Both the position numbers and the translations under genes were made by a program. A model generated the notes under the pieces. It saw nothing but the letters and a program-made list of their open reading frames with translations. It was not told the origin of the DNA and ran no database searches. DNA of 33,027 bases. It comes from Pleurostoma richardsiae (Eukaryota > Ascomycota > Sordariomycetes > Calosphaeriales > Pleurostomataceae). This document shows positions 19,640-29,921 of the stretch, in pieces (within the stretch, counting starts at the first letter, position 1; every line of letters begins with the position of its first letter). The stretch is taken from assembly GCA_030052745.1 (NCBI GenBank), contig JANBVO010000095.1:1-33027 (forward strand). Direction: 5' to 3'.

Positions 19640-19816
19640 CACCTTCCCCGCCTTGCCCGCCACCTCGAGCACCGGCATCGTGACCTTCGCGTTCTTCAGC
19701 ATCGGTATCTCGCTCCACACCGTGTTGCACTGCGTCATGACATTCGACGCCGACAGGATGAACGTCTTCGAATAGCTGTCCGTCGAAACAAGGCTTGGTA
19801 CGAACACGGGATGGTG
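19640..19816 (-). pseudogene. Orphan coding fragment
   Basis: A GC-rich minus-strand frame reads VFVPSLVSTDSYSKTFILSA, then NVMTQCNTVWSEIPMLKN and VTMPVLEVAGKAGK. It ends at a possible splice donor (AAG|GTGGGC). No matching exons are visible on either side. The composition is clearly protein-like, but the family is not recognised. It is probably a leftover exon in a decayed region. Confidence 0.35.
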
Positions 19817-20188
19817 TCAACCATAATCGGTTATTGGTATTTCTTCCGGCCAGTTGAGTCTGCGTCCAATTCAGACCGGTAAAGACTGAGGCCGATGATT
19901 CCAATAGCCGTTTCTCAATTGGTGGATGGCGTTCTGGAAGAGTCGTCGACTTCGTGTCGCATCATTCTCGACAACAGTTATGGGTATATTTGCCGTATGG
20001 ACCTGTCTGCCTCGTAAATGATTCTAGGCTCCGATCCACCGAAGGCTGCTCGCCGCTCTTCGAGCAGGCAACGCAGGTGGTGTCCAGCCGAGAGAACTCC
20101 TGGCTCGATCAGCTCCCTTAGCTTCGGTACACGACAGGCAGCCAGTAGAATTAGTATCGCCCTAGCTATATTGGTAGATTGTAGGTGT

Positions 20189-20395
20189 TAGCCCATATGG
20201 AAGGCCGCAGCAATGATAGAGTTGCTCCTCGACCGACGAGGAGAGCAGGTCACAGTCACAGAAGTAGTTATGAGAGCGACAGAAAATGAATGAACTGGCG
20301 TAGCAGTGATGGAACTACTCCTCAGCCGACGGGGAGAGCAGGTCGCAGTTACAGAGGAGGTAATGGGAACAACTCAGTGAAAGAATCAACGAGCT
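20189..20395 (+). pseudogene. Remnant of a 31-residue repeat resembling fungal NLR-type C-terminal repeats
   Basis: Two copies 93 nt (31 codons) apart share one frame. The first reads MIELLLDRRGEQVTVTEVVM, with a TGA soon after. The second reads VMELLLSRRGEQVAVTEEVM, then TGA. The LLLDRRG-x-x-(V/I)T(V/I)TEEV pattern is familiar from repeat arrays at the C-terminus of fungal ankyrin/NACHT-type proteins, a match made from memory. No start, no nucleotide-binding domain and several stops mean it is a relic. A possible third, weaker unit follows near 20410. Confidence 0.6.
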
Positions 20396-20810
20396 CTCAC
20401 TGATATTGATACCGTTGCTCAAATTCCTCGCATCAGGTCGAGGAAAAGATATCGCAAAGTCCTCTAGTTGCTCAAGTCATTCAAAGGAGGAGGCATTTCC
20501 TTTGATCATCAATCGCTTTGTTGACTTTAAGCGGAACCTCCTCTATACTTCCTGGTGTTCAAATCTTTCGACTCCGTCCCTGTTGCATAACCCAGCGCAA
20601 GTCAACTGGCAAGATTTTCCTACACACGCATTATATCCCAGTGCTGCCTCAGGGCATACACCGACCGGCCAAGCTTGTTTGAAATCCACGTTTCCCCTTT
20701 GCGTCCTTCATGTACGCCTCCAGGTGCGTCTCTTCCAGAGGCGACTGCTGACTCGCTTGTCTTGAGCAGGTCCCTTTGCAACACTCTTCGTCGCTGCCGT
20801 ACCGTTAGAG

Positions 20811-21480
20811 GTGACAGTGTCATCATCCTCGTCTAGATCGGACAACTCCAAGACGTCCGGGCTAATCAAGCCGGGCCCGACGCTGGAAACTTTCGAGCGA
20901 GGGTCGTCCTCGATGATGGACCCAGACGCGCTGACGGTCAACAACCTCGCGCAGGTGTTGTGGGACCAGGGAACGTATTGCGAGGCACAGCAGAGGCACC
21001 GACGGTGTTCAGCGTGAGAACGAGGGTACACGGGTCCGACCACCCACATACGCTGATGAGCGTCCTCGCGGGCATGCTGTGGAACCGGTGCATGTGTGGC
21101 AGTACAGCATCTATGCAGCGACAGGCCTTTGCGGCAATGGGTTTGCACGCGCTGATGAGTGTTAACAATCTCGCATCATTCCATCATCTCCAGGGTTAGA
21201 GAGGGTACTGGGCGCGGAACACACGTGGAGGACTGGCACATGCTCCCAGCATCAACAATGTATCCTGGCTCCCCACGATCATGGACAGAGGGAAGCGAAT
21301 AAGGTGTACCAGGACCGTTGCAAAGTCCCCGGACCAGAGCATCTTCGCGTCGTGTCCTGCAGGAAGCACCCTTACCCTGCAAGGTACGAGCTGGCATACC
21401 GCAGCAACGACAAGCCGAGGCAGTACAGTACACGGTTCAGTTACAGTATACGACAATTGGGTACTAGTACGAATCGATCT
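20811..21480 (+). pseudogene. Decayed TPR (kinesin-light-chain-like) repeats
   Basis: Three degraded units are recognisable in shifting frames. They are DPDALTVNNLAQVLWDQG (about 20919), DHPHTLMSVLAGMLW (about 21038) and HALMSVNNLASF (about 21146). They match the HPxTLxxxNNLAxxLxxQGxYxEAE pattern of the TPR units found in fungal NB-ARC/TPR proteins. The usual 126-nt spacing is lost (122 and 99 nt between equivalent points), and stops and frameshifts occur throughout. Together with the repeat relic 500 nt upstream it suggests one or more dead NLR-like genes. Confidence 0.6.
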
Positions 21481-21557
21481 GAGTAGGTATCAGCTCAGGA
21501 TCGAACCATGTTTCACGGACGCCAGCTGTGATCTTACCTTTCAACTCGCAAACCCTT

Positions 21558-22927
21558 TCACACCTGTGTCTGCTCCCATTCTTGATACCATCCCGGTATT
21601 TGATCGTCAGCGTAGTCCCAAGATTGCGGCAGGTCGAACTCTGGTGGGATAGAGATATCTGAGATGAGCGGGTAACTGTCCGTCGATTGGAAAGGGCGAG
21701 TCTCTGATTCCAACTTATACAATTCGAGCCAGGCCCAACGCTGCAGTCTGTTTGTCACGTAACTTTGCCACTGCGGAGACGCAGTAGTGTAGTCATGGCG
21801 TGTTACGGGTGATGCCATCACCTGTGCTTGGATGTGAAGGAACCGAGTCCGCGCGTGCGTGTCCTGAAAGAGCCTCTGCTGAAACCGATTTTGTGGGAAG
21901 CCACTCTGATAGTGGTTGTGCTGCGATGCATTCACGGAAACGTCAAATTGAGCATGCTCAATCACGAAGTCCGGTGTCGACGGCGCTTGAACAGAGTCGG
22001 TGTCCAGCGGTATCACCAAAGTAGATCTATCACCAACGCGCCGAAGGCCTTCGACCTTGCGAACTTCTGCGCCAATGAAATCAGGCCATAGAATGTCTCG
22101 AGTCGTCCAGCCTTGATTAGCAAGCTCGTTCAGGTTAGAGCCGAAGTCATCATCCAGTGATCTTAGTGGGAAGAACCGATGATTGATGAGAGTTTGCCGG
22201 GGAAAGATCGAATACGCCTTGTTCCAGGTGATCAGATTGATGCAAGCCGTCGTGTACGCGGACGTGAGGATAGCCTGAATAGGGGGGCTGTCTGTCCGGT
22301 GAACACGAAGCTTGATGCCTGGCCGCGTACTGCTACTATAGGTCCAACGTGTTTGACTCTATAAAAAAAAAATCAGCAAGGACTTGATCGGAGTCTTTGA
22401 GGGATTTGGCTCATCACGGTTTCAAATTCCTGACTGTCTTTCTCGTAGTTCTCGTTTTCTCGTATATATTCCGTGAACCGGTCGATGTTGGTCCCGTTCC
22501 TGATAAAGATATCTAGGGAGAGGACCTTCGAGTGGTGCAGCTCGAAGGTGCCGAGGGCGAATGAGCCGGATATTAATGTATCGCATTCCCCTAGTTTGTA
22601 TCGGAACTTTATAGGGTCATCCAAAAAACTTGTCAACTGGACATTAATATTAGAGACCTTGCTCAGTATGCGGGTCTTGAGTCCCGCAAGTCCTTTGCAC
22701 ACTGTGCACAGCACCAGAAAGTCGGCTATGGTCAAATACGAAGAGAGTACCTCCATGACTGGATAGTATCTTTCGGGATCAAACAGCTCGACCCATCTGG
22801 ACTGGCGTCGAGATTCAGTGTCGGAGGTCGTCCATATGTTGCGTGTTTCTTTGATGTAGCGTGCGACTTTCGAGAAGAGTGAGTAGACCGAGAGAAGTGG
22901 CTCGTCGAGAGTTCGATGTGTCGACAT
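21558..22927 (-). CDS. F-box-like / nucleotidyltransferase-like fungal protein (2 exons)
   Basis: Exon 1 is 22927..22418 and exon 2 is 22358..21558, giving 436 residues. The 59-nt intron has GTGATG, a GCTGAT branch followed by a T-run, and ATAG, all in phase. Exon 2 is open for 266 codons, although its first half has no start codon and so is easily missed. Residues about 50-95 (MEVLSSYLTIADFLVLCTVC) look F-box-like. Then LISGSFALGTFELHH and SLDIFI form the GS...D motif of a nucleotidyltransferase-like fold seen in a large family of fungal proteins. Only one of the usual two acidic residues of the DxD motif is present (SLDIF), so catalysis is doubtful. The C-terminal half (NLITWNKAYSIFPRQTL, WTTRDILWPDF) fits the family's tail. 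F-box presence suggests a link to SCF ubiquitin ligases. Confidence 0.72.
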
Positions 22928-23380
22928 GTCTGATGTGAAGACAGGATACCGAGGAGCTGTCTTCGGAAAGCTTGCAACAACCCGTCGTTGCTCTGACGGT
23001 CAGAAAAGACAGACACCTCTAAGAGGGAAGCCGGGCGAAGTAATGCCAGTCATGGTACCAAGACACAGAGGGCCACTTATGACGACACAAGCAGCTTTTA
23101 TATAGAGCTCTGTGACTACGGGAACCGTTGTAGATTCGGGGCTGGCTACGCCTCAAATGATCCGCGTGAGATTCATTCGCTCCCCCAGCTCTTGGGCTGC
23201 TAATGTGCCAATGTGGATCGACTGGCTATCTGAACTGTGGTCTACATCCGACCCTTTCTAAGGCCAACTCGATGCTCTGTAGCCTATTCAGTACCAACTC
23301 TGATCGTACCATCTGTACAGCACGCAGCACCGCTAACCGAGGTAACTTGCATATGCATGAATGCACTAGAGTCATCCATC
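22928..23380. other. Promoter region of the F-box-like gene, no other gene
   Basis: A frame overlapping the 5' end of the F-box-like gene is a shadow. A TATA-like tatataga lies near 23100 on the minus-strand side of the upstream region. Nothing else is recognised. Confidence 0.35.
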
Positions 23381-23647
23381 ATGTACAGGATCATTGATCG
23401 GCCCAACCATATTGATCCACGCCCGCGACTTCTAGACCGCTGTCGCATCGTGCCTGTGGAGCATCACACCTCTACAGGGTCTTCCTCTGCATTTCAGCTC
23501 TGCGTGTGTCTCGACCTTCCTCATACTTGCCTCTTGTCCATTGTGGTCTCCCTTAGTTCCCCTGTGACGAGAGAGCCGCGATACTCTGAGACAGACGTGA
23601 TGGGGAGAGAACAAGAGAATGAGCTCTTCGCAGCTCTTGAAGAGTAA
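23381..23647 (+). CDS. Doubtful small ORF
   Basis: The ATG at 23381 (MYRIIDRPNHIDPRPRLL) opens 88 codons ending in an acidic, protein-like tail (MGREQENELFAALEE). The middle is Cys/Leu/Ser-rich. No domain is seen. An overlapping minus-strand frame is also open, so this call is weak. Confidence 0.25.
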   Translation: MYRIIDRPNHIDPRPRLLDRCRIVPVEHHTSTGSSSAFQLCVCLDLPHTCLLSIVVSLSSPVTREPRYSETDVMGREQENELFAALEE

Positions 23648-23847
23648 GCAGGGGGGCTCACACGTGGCAACGCTGCACACAGCTCGAACCTGTGGTTTCC
23701 TGCCTGGACGGGAGAGGCGGATGTGATGGATCTTTGAAAGGGCGAGAGGGAGGCGCTGATTTTCTGTCGCCGTGCTGAATCACAACCATGTGGATAGGGC
23801 CGCCTTCTCGCATCAGTCTTTGACACTGTTAGCGCTGGGACAGGATC

Positions 23848-24078
23848 TTAGCGGGGTATCGCGGCGCCTCGTCGAAGATTGAGCGTGATGCTTAACTGCA
23901 AGTAACACCAGCTCGTGTACGGTGTGGCCGGCAGGTGCGTTAGCATCCTGTACTCCTCAGGCGTTGACAGATCACCACCCGGAAGCATCACCCCGCACTT
24001 GCCTGGCCGCCGGTACAGGACTCTAGGGGACTCAACCTCCTGTGGGCGACATAATGACAACTTAGAAGAGGAGTACAC
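23848..24078 (-). CDS. Doubtful exon-like frame
   Basis: This minus-strand frame has no ATG but a possible acceptor (CCCACAG) before EVESPRVLYRRPGKCGVM. It continues with STPEEYRMLTHLPATPYTSW and ends at TAA. The composition is protein-like. No partner exon was found. Confidence 0.25.
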   Translation of the reverse strand: MYSSSKLSLCRPQEVESPRVLYRRPGKCGVMLPGGDLSTPEEYRMLTHLPATPYTSWCYLQLSITLNLRRGAAIPR

Positions 24079-24620
24079 ATAGAATGATCGAAACCTGGGA
24101 ATGTGTCATTTTTATAGTCCGGCCAGTTTCGTGGTCTTTGGCGGGGTAACTACTGAAGGCTGCGTCGCGCCCCTCTCTAGCGCTGTTGGTGGACTCTTCC
24201 AGCAGCTTTAGGGCGCTATGGGATTTCAATAACACCTAACGGCAGACGCATGTCGGCCTGACCGTACTGTTGCATAGGTTGCATAAGTGGTCGCCGGTAC
24301 ATGGCCGGAACCGGGAAAACATGCCTCCTAGGCCGATTTCGCTGTTAGATGAAATGTAGCCCGGAAGGCCCACCAAGATTGAATCAGACAAGCAATTTAG
24401 TCAATTCCGAACCCTGTGGCGATACGTCCACGTCAGACCTCAGCATGCGCGGCCATCGCTAGAATGGGGGGAACTGGGCCCCGCCAACGGAACGTCTTGC
24501 AGCACTGAAGTCCTCAGGCATGCAGCGGTCTCGAGCTCTGCTCTAGAGACTTCTATTTCTGCGCAAATAAAATACACCTAGCCCCGGGCCCCATGTAGCA
24601 CTTGCGCGCCTCACCACCCT
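24079..24620. other. Intergenic, nothing recognised
   Basis: No ORF above 60 codons and no repeat structure was noticed. It likely contains the 3' region of the kinase gene. Confidence 0.4.
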
Positions 24621-26076
24621 CTAGAACGACTGAGAACAGACGCCGATGGCAGCAACACGAGCCACAAGCGAAGCACGTCCCGGAGTCTTATTATTCACCT
24701 CCGCAATTTGTTTCTGTTGACGCTGCTGCTTGAGGCTCTTGTGCTCTTCGTATTCCTGACGTCGAGCCATTTTCCGCCTGCCGAATGTTTCCAGATCGTC
24801 CGGAGGTGCAACTTCGCTGAATGGCTCAGCGTCCAGACAGTGTTCCATAAGGTCCGCCAAGGGAAAGCTCTCGCGGATGGCTAAATTGTACCAGAATGTC
24901 CCGTCCCGCATAGACTCTCGCATTAGACTAGAGAGAGTGCGACCCAAGCCACAACAGTCCTCTTCTTCCTCCAGCAGCCGGAGAAAAATTTCGACCTTAC
25001 CCTTATAGATCCGCACATCTTCGTCCTTCCATTCGAAAGGTTCGCTCCCGATCAACCACGATGGTGGAGAGTAAAGGAAGCTAGCAGGGGCGGCATAACT
25101 GAATTCCCAGTCAAGAACTGCCAGGATCCGATTCGATCTGTCCACCAGAATATTTCCGAAGCGGAGATCGTCGCAGAACAGCTTGTAGTGGCCGGTATCG
25201 TTGGAAGCAAAGCGTTCTGCCAGCGTCCTGAGTATGTGGATAGATCTGTAGTCGTCGCGCGCTTCCTGCTCGTCTCGGCTGGCAAGAGGATTGTCGAGAA
25301 GATGTGAGAGGCTCTGCTCCGCCAGAGTATGGAAATAGTCAGTCGCCGAGTCAAAGGGCCCATCAGAAGCTGCATCGTATCTGTCAGTAAGTGCCTTGTC
25401 GTAGGTATGAAGTGAACCGACCTCCAACTCGTACCCCTCCCATCCGTTCTATTTCGTTCATTTTGAATGTTACGGGACCAGAGGTCACATGCCAACGGCG
25501 GCCCATGCCGGCTTCCTCGACCACAGAGAGGCTCCCAATCTTAGAAAAGTCCAGCTGAAATAGTTGGAGATAGATATTGGCGATCTGCCTGTAGATGGTT
25601 TCGAGGACTGGATCAGGGATATCCTTCTTCAGGCTCGAATCCCCTTCTAGGAGCACGTCGTCTAGCGAAACACCATCGACGAAGTTCATGATGATATATG
25701 GCCCGAGACCTTCGAATTCACCGTGAGCGACGCCAGAGGTGATGAGCTCCGGAACGGGGATCGTGGTGTTATCCTTGAGGAAACGCATCACAGCAGCTTC
25801 GTTCTGGACCTTGCGCATTGCATTCATCGTATCTCCGGGAACCGGGAACCGCAGGACCCATTCATCATCGCCCTCATCGAAGCGGATTCTGAAGCAGTAG
25901 TTGAAAGCTCCCCTGATCCGCTGGACTACTCTGCATGGCCGTCCTTGCCGGTGTTGTGATGCGATCGTTTCTACGCGGGATCGAGGAGCATAGTAGTGGT
26001 CATATGTTGCGAGGAGCGTCAGCCAATCCTGCGCCTTCTTCTTATTCGTAGCAAGAGCATCCTTATTCACTCGCAT
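24621..26076 (-). CDS. APH-type (aminoglycoside phosphotransferase-like) kinase family protein (2 exons)
   Basis: Exon 1 is 26076..25422 and exon 2 is 25369..24621, giving 467 residues. The 52-nt intron has a weak donor (GTCGGT), an ACTGAC branch and GCAG. The join restores KMNEIERMGGVRVG to SDGPFDSATDYF, as expected for this family. Kinase features are GAFNYCFRIRF (nucleotide-binding loop), NEAAVMRFL, YIIMNFVDG (hinge), FCDDLRFGNILVD (catalytic loop; D286 or D285, N291) and VLDWEFSY (metal-binding Asp about 305). These fungal paralogues are numerous and their substrates are mostly unknown; antibiotic resistance is not implied. A basic, Gln-rich C-terminal tail is typical. Reading the two frames as separate genes would be wrong, since each is half a kinase. 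Confidence 0.85.
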
Positions 26077-26548
26077 TGGGGAGGCGGACCTGTGTTCGTG
26101 AGCGAGGTCAAATTAGTGAAGAGGTGATCGTGGTCGGATTATGGGCACGGTCCGAAGACGAGAGATGAGGTTCTGACTGCCCGGGAACGGAACAATCTTT
26201 ATCCGGATCACTAAACGTATCGCAACCAAATATGAGCCTCTCCGGGTTAGGTACCGACCAGCCATCACCCAGCTGGAAGCGGTTGATCTATCTAAAGCTT
26301 TGTACGTAGTACCTGGAGGACCACGAAGAAAGGAAGCATTCAAATTCTAGACCATTTATTGGCTTATTCCTACGGACAGAACAGACATCCAACACGCCCG
26401 ACACGCCTGCATCCCGCGCCTAGAATCCGCAAACTGCTGGACCTGTCGATCAAACGAGGGCGGGTCTCTGTCCATGGCATGACCTATTAGCAGCACTTTC
26501 AATCACTCGCACGGGATGAATAAGAGGGTGAAGTACAATTCACCTACA
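26077..26548. other. Intergenic, nothing recognised
   Basis: This is the presumed upstream region of the kinase gene. A minus-strand ORF (26343..26113) has unconvincing composition. Confidence 0.4.
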
Positions 26549-26755
26549 TCAACGATTCTCTCGCTTGTCCTTAGAATTCTGACGCTTCTCTTTCGAATTT
26601 CGTCCTTTCTCAACCACTGCTGCCAGGTTTGGGTCATTTGCTTGAACGGCTATGTCAAGGCCGTCGGTATTGTCATCCCTCTTCTCCCTCTTGGAACCGG
26701 AGTTGGCTGTATTGCCCCCTCCGCCACCGGGTATTGACGATGATGGATCTGACAT
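26549..26755 (-). CDS. Small charged disordered protein
   Basis: The ATG at 26755 opens 68 codons: MSDPSSSIPGGGGGNTANSG, then SKREKRDDNTDGLDIAVQAN and a repeated basic tail (NSKEKRQ, NSKDKRE). The composition is protein-like and hydrophilic, with no domain, signal or membrane segment. Short proteins of this kind are common in moulds. It could also be a last exon. Confidence 0.4.
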   Translation of the reverse strand: MSDPSSSIPGGGGGNTANSGSKREKRDDNTDGLDIAVQANDPNLAAVVEKGRNSKEKRQNSKDKRENR

Positions 26756-27175
26756 GACACGAGGTTTTTGCTCGAGATTCGACAAAGAGACTACGCCGCG
26801 GGAAAGAGATTAAGTGCCCGAAGAAGTCAGGGAGGGTTCGCCATTCTTATATCTGCTAGCTAACATGTGCAGCACTCTTTACGGGCGATTTGCATGCACG
26901 CATCTGCACAACGAAACGAAAAGTGACTCATGGAGCGGCGAACAGGGAAGGAGCGCATGGAATCGGGGATGGACAGGATGTATAGGTCTCTGCCTATTGG
27001 GTCGATTCTATGTCGTAATGTGCAAAGAAGACAAATATGCACGAGGTCGACAAACAGGTAGCCAACATCATATCGCATCCAAAGAAATGCCTGGGAGCGG
27101 GGCGGACGCGAGGGTTTGGAGTTTTACTTGGGCAGTACTCGGCAACAGAGGGATGCGGGGCAACGTCTTGAGAGC
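26756..27175. other. No supported gene
   Basis: A plus-strand frame (26814..27179) starts at GTG and has doubtful composition. I see nothing else. Confidence 0.4.
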
Positions 27176-27460
27176 CTAATAAGCCTTCCGTAAGATATCC
27201 TTAGCACGAGGCGCTGCCGCGGCGTCGATACTATTATCGGGCGAGATCGGAAAGTACTCCGCCAGACTACGCCATTTAAGGACGATCACCGAGTTTCCAC
27301 TTTTCCGGGACATCCCCGCTACCTGTTCGACTCTGGAACTTCTGGGCTGTCTCCGTTCCGCCGAGGACAACCTCCTTTTGCTTTTCCAATCTTCGTGGAG
27401 GAGATTAGTGTCGATAGACTGCTCTAGCAGGCATGAGCAAACAGGCAGCTCCTTCCCCAT
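27176..27460 (-). CDS. Small hypothetical protein
   Basis: The ATG at 27460 (MGKELPVCSCLLEQSIDTN) opens 94 codons. The middle is Arg/Ser-rich and basic, and the end (VIVLKWRSLAEYFPISPDNS) looks like a folded segment. No family is recognised. It could be one exon of a larger gene. Confidence 0.35.
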   Translation of the reverse strand: MGKELPVCSCLLEQSIDTNLLHEDWKSKRRLSSAERRQPRSSRVEQVAGMSRKSGNSVIVLKWRSLAEYFPISPDNSIDAAAAPRAKDILRKAY

Positions 27461-28231
27461 TGTCACATCTCCGATATGTCACCCATGGTGAGTACTGTAC
27501 CGTTCTGAAATGCGTGAATGAAACTACCAAGCTCGAGGCCCAGCAGGACGTTTCAAAAGCGGGGAACATCAAGCATCAAGCAGAGACATGAACAGCTGAA
27601 GATTCCGATAGGTCAGAGATATGTTTTCCTCGGTGTGACAGCGATCTATTCGTTGTGGTTGGCAACTCGGCTTTCTTACGATTTGTGCCACGTTTTTTCG
27701 GGTGATATTTGGATGCCCGATGAAGTTGTGCGATAATTGCACTAAAATATGACGAACAACTAGTCCCTCGCCTGACGAGTAGTACTATCAGAGCACATTA
27801 GATCTGAGGCTGCATTAGGCGTTGCGGCGCACTGAATGTTGCAAAATATTGGGTACTTCTTTGCGTATTCGTTATCTACACTCAGCTCATTCGGTGTGGT
27901 GTCCCATCGCCTATTGCAGCATGCTAGGCACCTCCTTAATTATCATAATATTGGGCACATGATCGCCGCGGGATGGACAGCACGCGTCTCTCTTGAGCAT
28001 AGCTTTGCCATGAGTATAAGTATTACCTTTCCCCCCCTTTCTAGTCCAGAGTCTGCTTGAAAGTCGCCAGGCCTTAGGCACATATCCGCAGGTCCAGTTC
28101 TTCGCAGATCATACTAGGTAGGTACACATAGAACAACTCTTTAGTATTCTCAAGCACCAAAGCTCATGTACACTAACAACTGCTTAATTACAACAGGAAA
28201 CTTCTTCTGTTGATAATCTCATCGTGACAAG
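27461..28231. other. Intergenic, promoter of the lectin gene
   Basis: AT-rich, with no supported ORF. The last part before 28232 has a run of short A/T and pyrimidine tracts typical of a fungal leader. A possible leader intron (CTTAATTACAACAG) ends near 28195. Confidence 0.4.
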
Positions 28232-28876
28232 ATGCCGGACATGTCCTCAGAACTGCCACGGGATCTGGCACAGCTGAATCTTTCGAGATACAGTGAATTA
28301 ACTTGGCCTGACCACGTGTCGATTGATCAGGAATCGGTTGATGAGGAACCGGTTGATCAGGAACCGGTTGATCAGGAACCTGTCAACCAGACGTTTCCAA
28401 TTCCCGCCCTCACCCACTCTCAAGCGACAGTCAACATTTACAACTCAGGCTCCACAGGACCAGGCGCCGGACCGTCGACCACAGGTTCGGACGCGCTCTA
28501 CGCTGGTGGCGGCGGTGGCGACCTCGTCTCTGCGCTAGCAATGCAACTTGCAGCTTTGTCGCAGAGAGTTGAACTGCTCTCCTTGCGGACATCAGGGCAG
28601 CGGCTTGTACTCGATTGTGGGAGGTGGCACACGTCGGAGGTTCGATCATCTCAGCAGCCTCGGCAGCGAACAGAAGGGCGTGTCAACTTTAGGAAGGAGT
28701 TCAGATCAATCCCGTCGGTGATGGTGAGCATGTGCTCCATATATGCAACGCAGGGCGCCAGGGCTAAGGTCTATGCAACGACCATCGACTTGAAGGGCTT
28801 CACTGTCCATGCCGAGAGTTGGGGGAACACGAAGCTATTCTCTTGCGGGGCGTCGTGGGTAGCTATGGGAGAGTGA
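28232..28876 (+). CDS. H-type lectin domain protein
   Basis: The ATG at 28232 (acaagATG) opens 214 codons. Residues about 30-52 carry a short repeat (DQEPV-type, 15-nt units). A Gly/Ser/Thr linker and a leucine-rich segment (LVSALAMQLAALSQRVELL, about 99-117) follow, the latter likely oligomerising. From about 148 a domain with the H-type lectin pattern begins: GRVNFRKEFRSIPSVMVSM, then KVYATTIDLKGFTVHAESW and CGASWVAM. H-type lectins bind N-acetylgalactosamine-type sugars and work as oligomers. The missing signal peptide suggests a cytoplasmic or non-classically secreted lectin, as with other fungal defence lectins (inference). Confidence 0.75.
   Translation: MPDMSSELPRDLAQLNLSRYSELTWPDHVSIDQESVDEEPVDQEPVDQEPVNQTFPIPALTHSQATVNIYNSGSTGPGAGPSTTGSDALYAGGGGGDLVSALAMQLAALSQRVELLSLRTSGQRLVLDCGRWHTSEVRSSQQPRQRTEGRVNFRKEFRSIPSVMVSMCSIYATQGARAKVYATTIDLKGFTVHAESWGNTKLFSCGASWVAMGE
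28316..28390 (+). repeat. 15-nt tandem repeat in the lectin gene
   Basis: About 4-5 imperfect copies of gttgatcaggaaccg encode (V/I)DQEP units near the lectin N-terminus. The period is a multiple of three, so copy changes keep the frame. Confidence 0.75.
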
Positions 28877-29168
28877 TTAGTTTAGAACGAAGGGGGAGAG
28901 CCGAAAACAATTGAAGAGAAGACGAGGGGATAAAGTATCCAGAGATGGAGTTCCAGTTAGTTGTCTAGCTCCAAACGTACAGCTATTGTAAGTAGTTATA
29001 TATATCCACCCCTGTTCACAACCTACAGTGTTCTGTACGCGTGTCTTCGTCCAAGACTGCAGTCTATAATCTGAGAGGGATAGGGCGTGCCAGAGGAGGG
29101 CAATGGCCTAATCTGTTTTGTATAAGATTATCTACCTCTCGTCATTCGGGAATACCATCGTTCTCAGT
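28877..29168. other. Intergenic between converging genes
   Basis: Contains the presumed 3' ends of the lectin gene and of the broken minus-strand gene. No ORF of note. Confidence 0.4.
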
Positions 29169-29921
29169 CTATTGAACTGTAACATTAATGGCTGGCAGTA
29201 AGTCATGAAGTTCTCTGCCACCTGTAAAAAGTCCTGCCGTTAGCTGTTCCCTATTCTGACCGAACTCCCTGAACACCTGAGACCGAGTTCTGGTCGCAAA
29301 ACTCCGTTGCAGTTGATCGAACGCCTTAGATGCTTTAGACACCGGATACCGTAGCGCCTCTATTCCTTGTCTAACAATGTCAACGTCTCCGGTTTTCTTA
29401 TTATCGGTGAATCGTCGAAATCCAGTGCCTCTGCCTCTTCAAAATTCTGCGCTAGGTCGCAGAAAGCGGAACATGGAGCGCGCCACCGTGATGTCGTTCT
29501 CAAATCCCTCGCAGGCATGATTACAGGAGTTCTGGATCGGTTTAAATGAGACAAAGGTAGAGCGAACTTCTGAAAGACATGGTTAACTTTCGGCTGACAT
29601 TTATCGATGCTAGCATGCTGCTGTCTACATTTTGTTACGTCGACAAGGCCGGGTAGACGAGTTCTGGCCGATCCGAGGAGATATCGTCAGGTCTAATGGC
29701 CTTCCATTGTGTATCAGTGCTCAGGGGACAGGATAGTGCTATGCTTTGCCGAACGAAAAGTGGCAGGTGACGCAATACCTGAATGATCCCTAACGCGTTG
29801 GGGGTCTTGGAGGTTCCACAGGGTTAGAAAATGACATGAAAGCAGAAAACAAAGAAGCACTCAAGATACTAGTACTTGACGGAGATTCTTGAGTGACCTG
29901 CTTGCGAAAACATTCCTGCAT
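29169..29921 (-). pseudogene. Probably broken multi-exon gene, unknown family
   Basis: Coding-like pieces lie in order on the minus strand. Piece one is a short start (ATG at 29921, MQECFRKQ). Piece two is 29805..29639 (TPNALGIIQVLRHLPLFVRQ, then QWKAIRPDDISSDRPELVY), joined after a CTAAC branch and an AAG acceptor. Piece three starts at 29569, after a good CTTTCAG acceptor, and runs to TAG at 29171..29169. It contains ACEGFENDITVARSMFRF and DVDIVRQGIEALRYPVSKAS. Piece three has an in-frame TGA at 29441..29439, and the obvious donor (GTAACA) is one phase off for it. So the gene is either damaged or needs an intron I did not find. The family is not recognised, but the composition is clearly that of a real protein. 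Confidence 0.45.

Noticed and set aside
24621-25427. Second kinase half as a separate gene
   Set aside because: It lacks the N-lobe, and splicing with the frame upstream restores a full APH-type kinase.
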